Source: Treponema sp. UBA6988 (GTDB lineage Bacteria; Spirochaetota; Spirochaetia; Treponematales; Treponemataceae). Taken from it: a stretch of 64,000 nucleotides of DNA. Positions 1 to 8,119 of this stretch are shown piece by piece (position 1 is the stretch's first letter; each line of letters begins with the position of its first letter). The position numbers and the translations under genes are program-made. The notes beneath the pieces were generated by a model, which saw only the letters and a program-made list of their open reading frames with translations, did not search any database and was not told where the DNA came from. The DNA is taken from positions 65,355-129,354 of the forward strand of contig DJYC01000080.1 of NCBI GenBank assembly GCA_002448445.1, written 5' to 3'.

Positions 1-47
1 ACTGAAACTTCTCCGGCAAGTTCAGAGTGTTCTGCTGAAATTTTCAT
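1..47 (-). CDS. 5' end of a gene cut by the window edge, possibly aroA
   Basis: Reading leftwards from an ATG at 47-45, 15 codons are visible (MKISAEHSELAGEVS) before the edge. A beta-strand start followed by a Leu-x-Gly-x-Val pattern is typical of the first residues of EPSP synthase (AroA), where the next residues would be PGSKS, but that motif lies outside the window. No clear ribosome binding site is seen. The gene lies 71 bp beyond the ompA-like gene on the same strand and could be read with it. The identity is a guess; that an ORF starts here is likelier. Confidence 0.35.
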   Translation of the reverse strand, partial: MKISAEHSELAGEVS

Positions 48-118
48 GCTAATAAAATAGCACAGAATGGTGTTAAAAACAAGGCGGGCTTTACTTCTCA
101 AATTTTAACCAAGCACCA

Positions 119-1312
119 CTACTCCAGTATGGTTATTTCTACGCGGCGGTTTTGGGCCATGCCTTCGGGGGTGGAGTTGTCGGCAATGGGTTTTGTTGCG
201 CCCCAGCCTTTGCAGATGAATTTTTCGGCAGGGATGCCACGCTTGCTAAGTTCACTGGCAATGGCACGTGCGCGTTTTATGGAAAGGGACATTTCTCCAG
301 AAGGATTGCCTGTTGATGCGGTGTGGCCTTCTACGAGGAATGAGGAATCTTTTGCGTTAAGAAGGACGCTTGCAATTTTGTCCAGGCGCTCTTTTTCGCT
401 TTCCAAAAGCTGGTCGCTGTCCGGCTTGAACTGGAGGTTCTTTATGCTGATTTTAAGTCCGGCGGGCGTTTCTTCCACTGGAACTTCTGCGGGGGGAAGC
501 TTTTCTTTTTTTACCGAAGTGATGATTTTTTTGCGGTCCACGGCAGGAGGATAATTTGTAAAGAGGCTGATTGTTCCCTTAAAGTCTACCTTGCGGCCGT
601 CTTTGTAAAAGAAGGATTCGTCTACGGTGTCGCGGACAACAAGGGCAGCACCGCTTTCCTTGCTGATGGCTATTGTTGCGGAATGGGAGCCAGTTGCCCT
701 GTCCAAAAGCGGGTCTCCTTCTGTGTCTGCAGGAACTTCTGCCGCAGAAAGAAAGCCGTAGCGGGTTGCCCACTTTGCACTAACAATGTAGACTTCCGTT
801 CCGTTGTAAACATCGTCTTTTAAGTAGGTGTATTCAGCGGTAAAGGGGATGCGGGTAAATTCCCCGGTGTTCATGGGGTCTACCACGCGCACAGAAGAAG
901 CTGTCCATTTTTCTCCCTTGGAAATTTTTTGCTGGGGGTAGCAGGGAAAGCTTCTAAAGGTAGGGTAGCCGTTGTCCTGAATCATGGTAAAAGTGCCGTC
1001 GGATGCTATTTTGAATACAGAAGGAATTGCATCGTTTATTCCGGGCAGCTGTCTTTGCATGTTGCGCCTTGTTTCTTGCCAGACGTAAAAATTGCCGTCG
1101 TAGAGGTTTTCTTTTTGCACGATGAAAGAGCGGATTTCGCGGCTTAAAAGCCCGGTGTACTTGCCGTTGTCGTACCTGCGCAGATCCGTTCGTTCGGTAA
1201 AGGTGTAGTTTCCGCTTCCCTTGTAGCTGATTGAATTCTGAGCTGCAAGAAAAGCAGGGGGCAATATTATAGAAGAAAATGCAAAAATGACAGCAAAGAA
1301 GTGTTTTTTCAT
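119..1312 (-). CDS. OmpA-domain cell-envelope protein
   Basis: 397 aa. Residues 1 to about 24 form a signal peptide (Lys-Lys, hydrophobic core, LAA-Q cleavage region). Residues about 30-260 are beta-rich and unassigned; about 287-397 are a C-terminal OmpA/MotB-type domain (EGH, LSxxRA and NRRVEI motifs), which in other proteins binds peptidoglycan from the periplasmic side of the outer membrane. Of the two residues that usually contact diaminopimelate, the Arg is kept (about 347, in IKRARA) but the Asp of GHTD is Ala (about 332), so binding may be weakened or differ. The start is supported by a GAGG sequence about 4 nt upstream. Probably a periplasmic or outer-membrane anchored structural protein. 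Confidence 0.85.
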   Translation of the reverse strand: MKKHFFAVIFAFSSIILPPAFLAAQNSISYKGSGNYTFTERTDLRRYDNGKYTGLLSREIRSFIVQKENLYDGNFYVWQETRRNMQRQLPGINDAIPSVFKIASDGTFTMIQDNGYPTFRSFPCYPQQKISKGEKWTASSVRVVDPMNTGEFTRIPFTAEYTYLKDDVYNGTEVYIVSAKWATRYGFLSAAEVPADTEGDPLLDRATGSHSATIAISKESGAALVVRDTVDESFFYKDGRKVDFKGTISLFTNYPPAVDRKKIITSVKKEKLPPAEVPVEETPAGLKISIKNLQFKPDSDQLLESEKERLDKIASVLLNAKDSSFLVEGHTASTGNPSGEMSLSIKRARAIASELSKRGIPAEKFICKGWGATKPIADNSTPEGMAQNRRVEITILE

Positions 1313-1372
1313 AAGGCCTCTAAAATAAAAAATACAAAAGAGTAAACGGTTACAGATTATTTGCTAACAGTG

Positions 1373-1525
1373 CGGGAACGCGGGCTACCAGAGTGGCTTG
1401 TCATGACGCTCCAGTTGCCGTCAAACGCCCTATGGGGTTTTAGGGGCGAAGCCCCTAGGTGAAGGGGGTGTGCCGAAGACCGCTTGCGGGCTGAGGCCAG
1501 GGGGAAGGCTTTCCCCCACATTAGC
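1373..1525. repeat. GC-rich intergenic hairpin region
   Basis: This stretch between the divergent ompA-like and lacI-family genes has no gene. It holds a perfect 7-bp hairpin at 1441-1457 (TAGGGGC, GAA loop, GCCCCTA) and a second one at about 1502-1518 (GGGGGAA, GGCT loop, TTCCCCC). The second hairpin and its flank resemble 18097-18123 and 63555-63584, so it belongs to a dispersed repeat family of this genome. Confidence 0.65.
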
Positions 1526-1564
1526 ATAAACTTTTATTTTTTAAGAAATTTAATCAAAAATTTA

Positions 1565-1592
1565 TTGATTTTTCACGAATATTGTGTAAAAT
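1565..1592 (+). promoter_or_regulatory. Probable promoter of the lacI-family gene
   Basis: A -35-like TTGATT at 1565-1570 and a -10-like TAAAAT at 1587-1592 are 16 bp apart. The predicted transcript would start about 9 nt before the ATG at 1608. Sequence match only. Confidence 0.5.
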
Positions 1593-1607
1593 TCATGTAG
1601 GTTTAAA

Positions 1608-2633
1608 ATGGCGACATTATTCGATATTGCACAGATAACGGGATTTTCTCAGGCTACGGTTCAGCGGGTGCTGGAAGGAAGGGATTCAATTGGTCAGGAA
1701 GCACGCAACCGCATTTTTTTAGCCGCAAAGCTTACCGGTTTTAAGTACGGAAAGGCAGAAAATGATGGCGGGGCAAAAGAGGCTAATTCCAAGCTGATTG
1801 GCGTTATTGCGGAAAAGGAATCTTTTACGAACGGTCTTGAGCATCCGCTTTTTGGCGGAATTGTAAACAGCTTTAGGAATATTGCCTACAAAGACGGTTA
1901 CGACCTGATTTTTATGTCCAAGGAGATGAATTCTTCCATTTCTTATATTGACCACTGCAAGTCGCGCAAAGTGGAGGGCATTCTTATACTGAATTCCGTT
2001 TACGGTGACCCGGAAATTACCAGCCTTGCCTCCAGCGGAATTCCATGCGTGTCTGCAAACGAATTTATTCCCGGAATATGCACGGTTGTTTCCGAAAACA
2101 AGGATGCCGCTTTTCATGGGGTTGAGTATCTTATAGAAAAAGGCCACAGGAACATTGGCTATATTGCAGGCCCCTACCTTGTAAATTCACCGGCTGCCAT
2201 TGAGCGGGGTGAAGGCTACAAGATGGCAATAAAGGCTGCGGGCTTAAAATACAAGAGCGAATATGTGGAAAAGGCTGCCCTTTGGGAACTTAAGCCCGGT
2301 TTTGAGGCGGCAAAGAAGCTTTTTACGCGTGCCCCGGAAATTACGGCCGTTTTTTGCGCTTCTGACCAACTCGCGGCTGGAACCATGCAGTATTTGCAGA
2401 CCGTTGGAAAGCGGGTTCCAGATGACGTTTCTCTTATTGGCTTTGATGATTCCCTTATTTCTGAATGCAGCACACCGCCGCTTACCACATTCAGGCAGGA
2501 CAGGAAGAAGATTGCCGCTGTTTGCGCGGAAAAGCTTATGGCTGCAATGAAGGGCAAGGGTCAGTACGAGATTGTGCGGATTCCGGTTCAGTTTATAGAA
2601 AGGGAATCCGTTGCTGCTGTAAGAAAGGCTTAA
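1608..2633 (+). CDS. LacI-family transcriptional regulator
   Basis: 341 aa. Residues 1-50 form the LacI-type helix-turn-helix and hinge (TLFDIAQITGFSQATVQRVL, then RIFLAAKLTGF); residues about 60-335 form the periplasmic-binding-protein-like sensor domain, with the usual VSLIGFDDS strand and PPLTTFRQD loop. Such regulators bind operators as dimers and respond to a sugar or related metabolite. The first helix reads ATVQRV rather than the commoner ATVSRV. It is alone on its strand: the ompA-like gene diverges and apbE converges 5 bp downstream, so its target genes are probably elsewhere. Confidence 0.92.
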   Translation: MATLFDIAQITGFSQATVQRVLEGRDSIGQEARNRIFLAAKLTGFKYGKAENDGGAKEANSKLIGVIAEKESFTNGLEHPLFGGIVNSFRNIAYKDGYDLIFMSKEMNSSISYIDHCKSRKVEGILILNSVYGDPEITSLASSGIPCVSANEFIPGICTVVSENKDAAFHGVEYLIEKGHRNIGYIAGPYLVNSPAAIERGEGYKMAIKAAGLKYKSEYVEKAALWELKPGFEAAKKLFTRAPEITAVFCASDQLAAGTMQYLQTVGKRVPDDVSLIGFDDSLISECSTPPLTTFRQDRKKIAAVCAEKLMAAMKGKGQYEIVRIPVQFIERESVAAVRKA

Positions 2634-2638
2634 TGGCC

Positions 2639-3682
2639 TTAGCGGAAGGTTATGTTGGAAAAGCTCTGGTTAAGCACTTCTATTTTGCCTGCAAGCTGGA
2701 GGGATGCCTTTACCGAGCAGTCTTCCAGAATGAACAAAGCCGCCGTACGCTCAATCTTAAAATATTCGCTTGGCCCAAGGATGTAGGCCGCTGTGCTTAG
2801 GGCATCCGCTTCTATTGAAGAGCGGGACACGATTGTTACGCTTCCCACCTTGTTCTGCTCCGGGTAGCCTGTCTTTGGGTTTATGATGTGGTGGTAGCGC
2901 CTTCCGTTTTTTTCAAAATACCTTTCGTAGGCTCCGCTTGTTACTACGGAATTGTTCTGGTTAAAGCAGATAGCAAGAGCCGGGTCTGATGAAGGGTGCT
3001 GGGGATTTTTTACCGCCACCTTCCACTTGCTTCCGTCTTTTTTGCTGCCGTAAGCATAGACGTTTCCGCCCAGATTCACGATTGCCTGCCTTACATTGTG
3101 CTCGCCAAGAATGCGGGCCATCTCGTCCGCGGCATAGCCCTTTGCAATTCCGCCAAGATCCAAGGCCATACCCTTTTGCAAAAGGAAAATCCTCTTGCTG
3201 GTCTCTCCGTCTCCGGGGTCCATCTGAACGTTGCGCCAGTTTACAAGGGGAAGGGCTGCATCTATTTCTTCCCGGCTTGGAACACGGGCGTTTTCCGTGT
3301 TGATTCCCCAGAGCTTTACCAGTGGGCCAACCGTTGGGTCAAAGGCACCGTCTGTTTTTTGGGCAAAATTTAAGGCGGTCTGCACTACAAAATAAACGTC
3401 CCGGTGAACAGGAACCGCTTTTATTCCGGCCTGGGCATTCACATGGCTTATGTCCGAGTCGCGCTTTGTTGTGCTGAACCTGTCGTCTATTTCTTTAAGA
3501 CGGGCAAAAAGCTCGTCGTAGAGTTTATCGCTTGCATCGTCATAGGCATTTATTGAACAGACCGTCCCCAAGACAGACTGTGTTCTGGTGGGCATTGCTT
3601 TTTTTGAGCAGGAGAAAGAGGCTGCAAGAAGTAATATTAAAGCCGTACAAAGGGGGGCTGATTTTACCGCATTTAAATTCAT
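2639..3682 (-). CDS. apbE: FAD:protein FMN transferase (ApbE), lipoprotein
   Basis: 347 aa from the ATG at 3682; a TTG six codons upstream is possible but gives a poorer signal peptide. The N-terminus has a hydrophobic stretch ending AASFSC, a spirochaete-style lipobox, so the protein should be exported and lipid-anchored. ApbE motifs follow: DLGGIAKGYAAD, the VNLGGNVYAYG strand, TSGAYERYF and the HHIINPKTGYP region, which bind FAD and the divalent metal. The enzyme transfers FMN from FAD to Thr or Ser of flavoproteins such as Rnf/Nqr subunits on the outer face of the membrane; no rnf or nqr gene lies in this window. It converges with the lacI-family gene. Confidence 0.93.
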   Translation of the reverse strand: MNLNAVKSAPLCTALILLLAASFSCSKKAMPTRTQSVLGTVCSINAYDDASDKLYDELFARLKEIDDRFSTTKRDSDISHVNAQAGIKAVPVHRDVYFVVQTALNFAQKTDGAFDPTVGPLVKLWGINTENARVPSREEIDAALPLVNWRNVQMDPGDGETSKRIFLLQKGMALDLGGIAKGYAADEMARILGEHNVRQAIVNLGGNVYAYGSKKDGSKWKVAVKNPQHPSSDPALAICFNQNNSVVTSGAYERYFEKNGRRYHHIINPKTGYPEQNKVGSVTIVSRSSIEADALSTAAYILGPSEYFKIERTAALFILEDCSVKASLQLAGKIEVLNQSFSNITFR

Positions 3683-3821
3683 CCTTTGGATTATAAACAA
3701 TCCATATGAATTTTACAATTCATTTTTTTGCTTGCTAGTCCTGCAGACGGCAGGGGGTGGTGGAAAAAACATTGCTGAAAATATAATAATTCTATACAAT
3801 TATACTTATGGAGAACCGGCT

Positions 3822-5243
3822 ATGGAGATGACAGTTGAATTGTTCGACAGCATTATCAATACTTCACAGGACTGTGTATTCTGGAAAGACAGCAACAGGC
3901 GCTTTCTTGGCGTAAACCAGGCATTTCTAGATTTTTATGGCTTTGAATCGGCAAGCGTCCTGATTGGCAAAACGGACGAAGACATGGGCTGGCATTCTGA
4001 TCCTGAGCCATTCAGACAAGACGAACTGGATGTTCTTTCTGGAAAAAGTACATACAAGGTTCAGGGCAAATGCTTTATCAGGGGGGAAGAGAGGGACATA
4101 GTTGCGTCAAAGAGGCCTCTTTACGAAAACGGAAAGATTGTGGGACTAGTCGGAAGCTTTATAGACATAACTGATGTCCTGCGCCGAAAGGGTTCCCTTG
4201 AAAACAATCAGTCGGTTTACACAATAGTCAAGCTCAGAAAATTCAGTTTTTTTGACAAAATAATCGACAGGATAAGCCTTAACGAAATTCTTGATCCGCT
4301 TACCGGGGTAATTTCTCGTGCATATGCCGTCAAGTTCGTGCGCTCCCTCATTGCTGAACAGAGACCCTTCACATTCACCATGCTTGACCTTGATAATTTT
4401 AAGTTCATAAATGACAGCCTTGGCCACAGTGCTGGCGATAAAGTTCTGACTACCGTTTCGAAGCGTCTTGCAGAATATGTGGAAGACTATGGCCTTGTGG
4501 GGCGTTTTGGCGGAGATGAGCTTTTGATGGTGGACCTGAGGCATACGGACAGAAACGACAAAGTTTCCTTCTTCAAAGACCTGTACACAAGTTCCAATGC
4601 GCTAAGGACGACAATCAGTTTTGGAAACGGAAATTCCTTTGTTACCGGAACCGCTGGTGCCGCATCTTTCCCGGAAGACGCAGGCACTTACGAGGAACTC
4701 TTTGCAATAATAGACAAGATGCTTTATCTTGGCAAAAACAGGGGAAGGAATTGCTACACCGTCTATAACGAAGAAAAGCATAAATCTCTCGAAGTGGCGA
4801 AAATTGCAAGGCACGGTGTCTTTACATACATGCACCAAATCCGCACCAACATGGAAAAAGCCGAAACTTTTGAACGCAAGCTAAAAGCTGCCATGCCGGT
4901 ACTTTCCGAAATTCTTCGCATAACAGACCTGCATTATATTTGTGGAGACGGAAGGCTCAAAGCCGTGATGAATCCTGATTTTGATGGAGACGCATCCGAC
5001 ATAAAAAAACTAATGGCTGAAGACCTCTTCTCCGAAAACACGCTTAGCGAGGTTAAAAAGAATTCCCCGGTCTTTTACGAGACGCTGACCGCCAATGGCT
5101 TCAAGTCCGCCCTTATCGTACGAATCCGAAAAAATACAAAAGTCTTGGGCTATCTGGTCTGTGCGGTAAACAGAAGCCTACGCATCTGGCAGGAAACAGA
5201 GTGTGCAGTACTTTACTATGTTGCAGGCCTCCTGACTGAATAG
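3822..5243 (+). CDS. PAS-GGDEF diguanylate cyclase with C-terminal GAF-like region
   Basis: 473 aa. The ATG at 3822 was chosen because GGAG lies 8 nt upstream and the PAS domain begins at once; the open frame further upstream runs antisense through apbE. Domains: PAS about 1-120 (CVFWKDSNRRFLGVNQAF), GGDEF about 155-310 with the DPLTG start and an intact GGDEL active site (GGDE at 230-233), then a 160-residue C-terminal region that may be GAF-like. It should make c-di-GMP from two GTP in response to a signal sensed by PAS. No membrane segment is seen, so it is cytoplasmic. No clear RxxD inhibitory site was found before the GGDEL motif. Confidence 0.88.
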   Translation: MEMTVELFDSIINTSQDCVFWKDSNRRFLGVNQAFLDFYGFESASVLIGKTDEDMGWHSDPEPFRQDELDVLSGKSTYKVQGKCFIRGEERDIVASKRPLYENGKIVGLVGSFIDITDVLRRKGSLENNQSVYTIVKLRKFSFFDKIIDRISLNEILDPLTGVISRAYAVKFVRSLIAEQRPFTFTMLDLDNFKFINDSLGHSAGDKVLTTVSKRLAEYVEDYGLVGRFGGDELLMVDLRHTDRNDKVSFFKDLYTSSNALRTTISFGNGNSFVTGTAGAASFPEDAGTYEELFAIIDKMLYLGKNRGRNCYTVYNEEKHKSLEVAKIARHGVFTYMHQIRTNMEKAETFERKLKAAMPVLSEILRITDLHYICGDGRLKAVMNPDFDGDASDIKKLMAEDLFSENTLSEVKKNSPVFYETLTANGFKSALIVRIRKNTKVLGYLVCAVNRSLRIWQETECAVLYYVAGLLTE

Positions 5244-5362
5244 CTTACGATTTGAAGTTATATTTTGCGGGGCAATTGCTAGCCAGGACATGCATTTGTA
5301 GGGCAGATGCGTGCACTGGCAATTCCTGTAGAATTTCTGTAGAATGTATAAGCGGAGGATGT

Positions 5363-6151
5363 ATGAACACAATTGGATTCATAGGCATGGGTAACATGGC
5401 GCAGGCTATGGCCTGTGGTTTTATAAATTCCGGCAAGGTTAAGGCAGGGGAAGTTTTTGCTTATGCTCCAAACCAGGCAAGGTTAAAGGAGAACGCTTCA
5501 AAAATTGGTTTTATTCCTGCAAGCAGCAACCTGGAGCTTGTAAAAAAGAGCAAGATTGTTTTTGTTGCATGCAAGCCTTACCAGATAGCGGACATTTTAA
5601 AAGAAGTAAAGGAAGAGCTGGAAGGAAAGGTTCTTGTTTCTGTTGCGGCGGGCTGGACTTTTGACACTTTTGCAGAGCATATCGACGTGCAGAAGGTTCA
5701 CGTTCAGTGCGTAATGCCCAACACTCCAGCAAAAATTGGGCAGGGGGTAATGCTTGTTGAGCAGAAAAATTCCCTTAGCGCAGAAGAGTCAGCGACGGTC
5801 CTTGGTCTGCTTGGCACTCTTGGAATTACGGAAACCCTTCCGACCAACCTTATGGGCATTGGCGGGGCAATAAGCGGTTGCAGTCCTGCATTCATGGACT
5901 TGATTATAGAAGCCTATGCTGATGCGGCGGTAAAATACGGAATGCAGCGAGCCCAGGCCTACCGCCTCGTAAGCAAAACAATGGCAGGAAGCGCAATGCT
6001 CCAGCTTGCTACAGGGGAGCATCCGGGAGTCCTAAAAGATGCCGTATGTTCTCCGGGAGGAACAACAATCCGCGGTGTTGACGCACTGGAAAAATCTGGT
6101 TTGCGTGCGGCTTGCATAAACAGCATAGACGCTATAATGAACAAAAAATAG
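5363..6151 (+). CDS. proC: Pyrroline-5-carboxylate reductase
   Basis: 262 aa, the usual length. GGAGG at 5354-5358 fixes the start at 5363. The N-terminus is a Rossmann fold (IGFIGMGNMAQAM) for NAD(P)H; VACKPYQI and VMPNTPAKIGQG follow, and the C-terminal helical dimer domain carries AISGCSPAFMDLIIEA and DAVCSPGGTTIRG. It catalyses the last step of proline synthesis, reduction of pyrroline-5-carboxylate to proline, in the cytoplasm. The permease gene starts 22 bp later on the same strand, so the two may be co-transcribed. Confidence 0.96.
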   Translation: MNTIGFIGMGNMAQAMACGFINSGKVKAGEVFAYAPNQARLKENASKIGFIPASSNLELVKKSKIVFVACKPYQIADILKEVKEELEGKVLVSVAAGWTFDTFAEHIDVQKVHVQCVMPNTPAKIGQGVMLVEQKNSLSAEESATVLGLLGTLGITETLPTNLMGIGGAISGCSPAFMDLIIEAYADAAVKYGMQRAQAYRLVSKTMAGSAMLQLATGEHPGVLKDAVCSPGGTTIRGVDALEKSGLRAACINSIDAIMNKK

Positions 6152-6173
6152 TAATAAATATAGGAAATTTGTT

Positions 6174-7529
6174 ATGATTGATTTTAAATGGTTTGTACTT
6201 GCGGTTGCAGTCCTTATGTACACGATGGTGATTATCTTTCAGGGGAAAAAGGTCTGGTTCACCACGGCGGCCGCTATAGCAGTAGTGCTTTTGGGAACAC
6301 TAATTCCCGATGCAATATTCCCCTTGCCGGAAGACATTGTTGCCCGCGGAAACACTGCGGAGATGCATTCCTTTGCCTTGCTCCATTCACTTGGCGACAT
6401 AGTGAACTGGAACGTTCTTATGATTTACCTTGGCAGCATGATTATTGCGGCACTCTTCATCTATTCAAAGGTTCCCGCAAGAATTGCTGATTTTATAGTA
6501 GAAAAAAGCAGAAGCACTGGTCTTGCAATGGTTGCCATTCTTGCCATGACGGGTATTATCTCCATCTTTGTTGAAAACGTAGCCACGGTTCTTGTAATGG
6601 CACCGATTGCACTTGCCCTTAGCAAAAAGCTTAACATGAACCCAACCATGTTCATGATAGGGCTTGCGGTTATGAGCAACATGGAGGGAACTGCCACGCT
6701 TGTAGGAGACCCGCCATCCATGATTTTTGCAAGCTATGCGGGCTACAACTTTAACGACTTCTTCTTCCACGCAGGAAAGCTTTCTGTCTTCTTTATAATT
6801 CAGGCAGGACTTCTTGTGGGATGCGCATTTTTCTACATCTTCTTTGCAAAGGCAGGAAAAGAAAAGCCGGCCCTGGAAAAGACTGTCGTAGTTTCATGGT
6901 TCCCGCTCTTCCTGCTGCTTGCAATGATTTTTGGCCTTGCAGGAATTTCTTTTGTGCACACAAGCTTTGCATACCTTAGCGGAACTTTTGTACTTGCACT
7001 TGGAATCCTTGGCCTTGTCTGGTACAAGTTCCTTCAGAACAAGTCTTTGGAAAACACAGTAAGCGTAGTAAAAGAGCTTGACTGGGAGACGATTTTCTTC
7101 TTAATAGGAATCTTTATCGTAATAGGCGCAATAGAAGCTTCCGGGCTTTTGCAAGACCTTTCCCTCTACCTTGCAAAGATTACAGGCGGTTCAGTAATTC
7201 TTGGCTTTCTTATAATCATCATGGTTTCCATCATAATCAGTGGCTTTGTGGACAACGTGCCCTATATAATTGCAATGCTTCCCGTTGCAGACGGAATGGC
7301 AAAAACTATGGGCATTAACGGAGAGCTTTACATGTTTGCCCTGCTAATCGGAAGCTGCATGGGTGGAAACCTTACGCCTTTTGGTGCAAGCGCAAACATA
7401 GTAAGCATGGGAATCATAAAGCGCGAAGGCTACAAGATGAATTTTGCTGACTGGGTAAAGGTTGGCGTTCCATTCACCCTTCTTACCACAGGAACTTCGG
7501 CAATCGTCCTCTGGTTGCTTTGGACCTAG
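6174..7529 (+). CDS. ArsB/NhaD/CitMHS-family ion permease
   Basis: 451 aa with about 11-12 hydrophobic segments. The halves are related, as is usual for the ion transporter superfamily: an ENVATVLVMAPIALAL segment in the first half matches SGFVDNVPYIIAMLPV in the second, and GDPPSMIFASYAGYNF matches MGGNLTPFGASANIVSMG. Members exchange cations (NhaD), carry citrate or dicarboxylates, or export arsenite; the sequence alone does not say which. It lies 22 bp after proC and ends at a strong terminator. Inner-membrane location is expected. Confidence 0.88.
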   Translation: MIDFKWFVLAVAVLMYTMVIIFQGKKVWFTTAAAIAVVLLGTLIPDAIFPLPEDIVARGNTAEMHSFALLHSLGDIVNWNVLMIYLGSMIIAALFIYSKVPARIADFIVEKSRSTGLAMVAILAMTGIISIFVENVATVLVMAPIALALSKKLNMNPTMFMIGLAVMSNMEGTATLVGDPPSMIFASYAGYNFNDFFFHAGKLSVFFIIQAGLLVGCAFFYIFFAKAGKEKPALEKTVVVSWFPLFLLLAMIFGLAGISFVHTSFAYLSGTFVLALGILGLVWYKFLQNKSLENTVSVVKELDWETIFFLIGIFIVIGAIEASGLLQDLSLYLAKITGGSVILGFLIIIMVSIIISGFVDNVPYIIAMLPVADGMAKTMGINGELYMFALLIGSCMGGNLTPFGASANIVSMGIIKREGYKMNFADWVKVGVPFTLLTTGTSAIVLWLLWT

Positions 7530-7553
7530 AATCTAAAAAGAAAAAACATAAAA

Positions 7554-7604
7554 AAAAGCTGCCACATTCCACACAAGATGGATGTCGGCAGCTTTTGTTT
7601 TTTC
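7554..7604. terminator. Rho-independent terminator between convergent genes
   Basis: AAAAGCTGCC at 7554-7563 pairs with GGCAGCTTTT at 7587-7596; inside, ACATTCC and GGATGT extend the stem. It is followed by a T-rich run to 7604 and has A-runs on the left, so it can serve both the permease gene (plus) and the small gene at 7623-8009 (minus). Confidence 0.85.
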
Positions 7605-7622
7605 TCCTAAGGAAAATTGCCC

Positions 7623-8009
7623 TTATGCCACTATGTCAAACACAGCACCTGGTTCTGGCATTACGCCTGTAAAACCGTAAGGCATATTAGCAATGTCTAA
7701 GGAACTCTTTACTTCTTTCTGATACGTATTGATTAACACGTCTTTCTGGCTGTCAGGAAGCTCTGCCAAATCTTCTTTGGAGGCTGTTTTCTTGCGCATA
7801 GAGACTAACTGGTCAATCAAGGCATTCAGAATCCTAATCCTGTCTACAGAAACACCTTTCTCACCTTTACCAGCCGGAGTACCACGGACGTAGTCAAACT
7901 GAGTAAATACAGCAACGCTAGCCTTTACCGGTACATAGAGTCTACCAGTAGTGGAAGAAAAAAGGTTTTTGTAGGTTGATGCGTTTAAGTTAATGTCGTT
8001 TGAATACAT
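7623..8009 (-). CDS. Small conserved-looking protein of unknown function
   Basis: 128 aa from the ATG at 8009, chosen because GAGAGGTGA sits just upstream; an identical GAGGTGA signal precedes the DUF1508 gene at 28118. The protein has no signal peptide or membrane segment. Its C-terminal half is charged and helical (about residues 55-100, many Lys, Glu, Leu) and it ends in a Gly/Pro/Met-rich tail. I do not recognise a family. It shares the terminator region with the permease gene. The strong ribosome binding site and low stop density make it a real gene. Confidence 0.75.
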   Translation of the reverse strand: MYSNDINLNASTYKNLFSSTTGRLYVPVKASVAVFTQFDYVRGTPAGKGEKGVSVDRIRILNALIDQLVSMRKKTASKEDLAELPDSQKDVLINTYQKEVKSSLDIANMPYGFTGVMPEPGAVFDIVA

Positions 8010-8090
8010 AGGCTCACCTCTCATCTTTATTATCGAAAGATTAGCCCAAAAAGTTAAGACAATTCTAAAAAAAATGTTAATTAAGTTTTC

Positions 8091-8115
8091 GTCATTCTGA
8101 GCTTGACTCAGAATC
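8091..8115. repeat. 25-nt REP-like palindrome
   Basis: The element reads GTC, an 8-nt arm (ATTCTGAG), a 5-nt centre (CTTGA) and the complementary arm CTCAGAAT, then C. The exact reverse complement occurs at 37830-37854, and variants with compensated arms at 37783-37807 and 63637-63661. Confidence 0.85.
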
Positions 8116-8119
8116 AAGT

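Noticed and set aside
3588..3821. Longer N-terminus for the PAS-GGDEF protein
   Set aside because: It would be encoded on top of the signal-peptide region of apbE; the ATG at 3822 has a proper ribosome binding site and begins the PAS domain.
5252..5362. Longer N-terminus for ProC
   Set aside because: The GGAGG before 5363 and the Rossmann motif directly after it fit the family; the extra residues match nothing.
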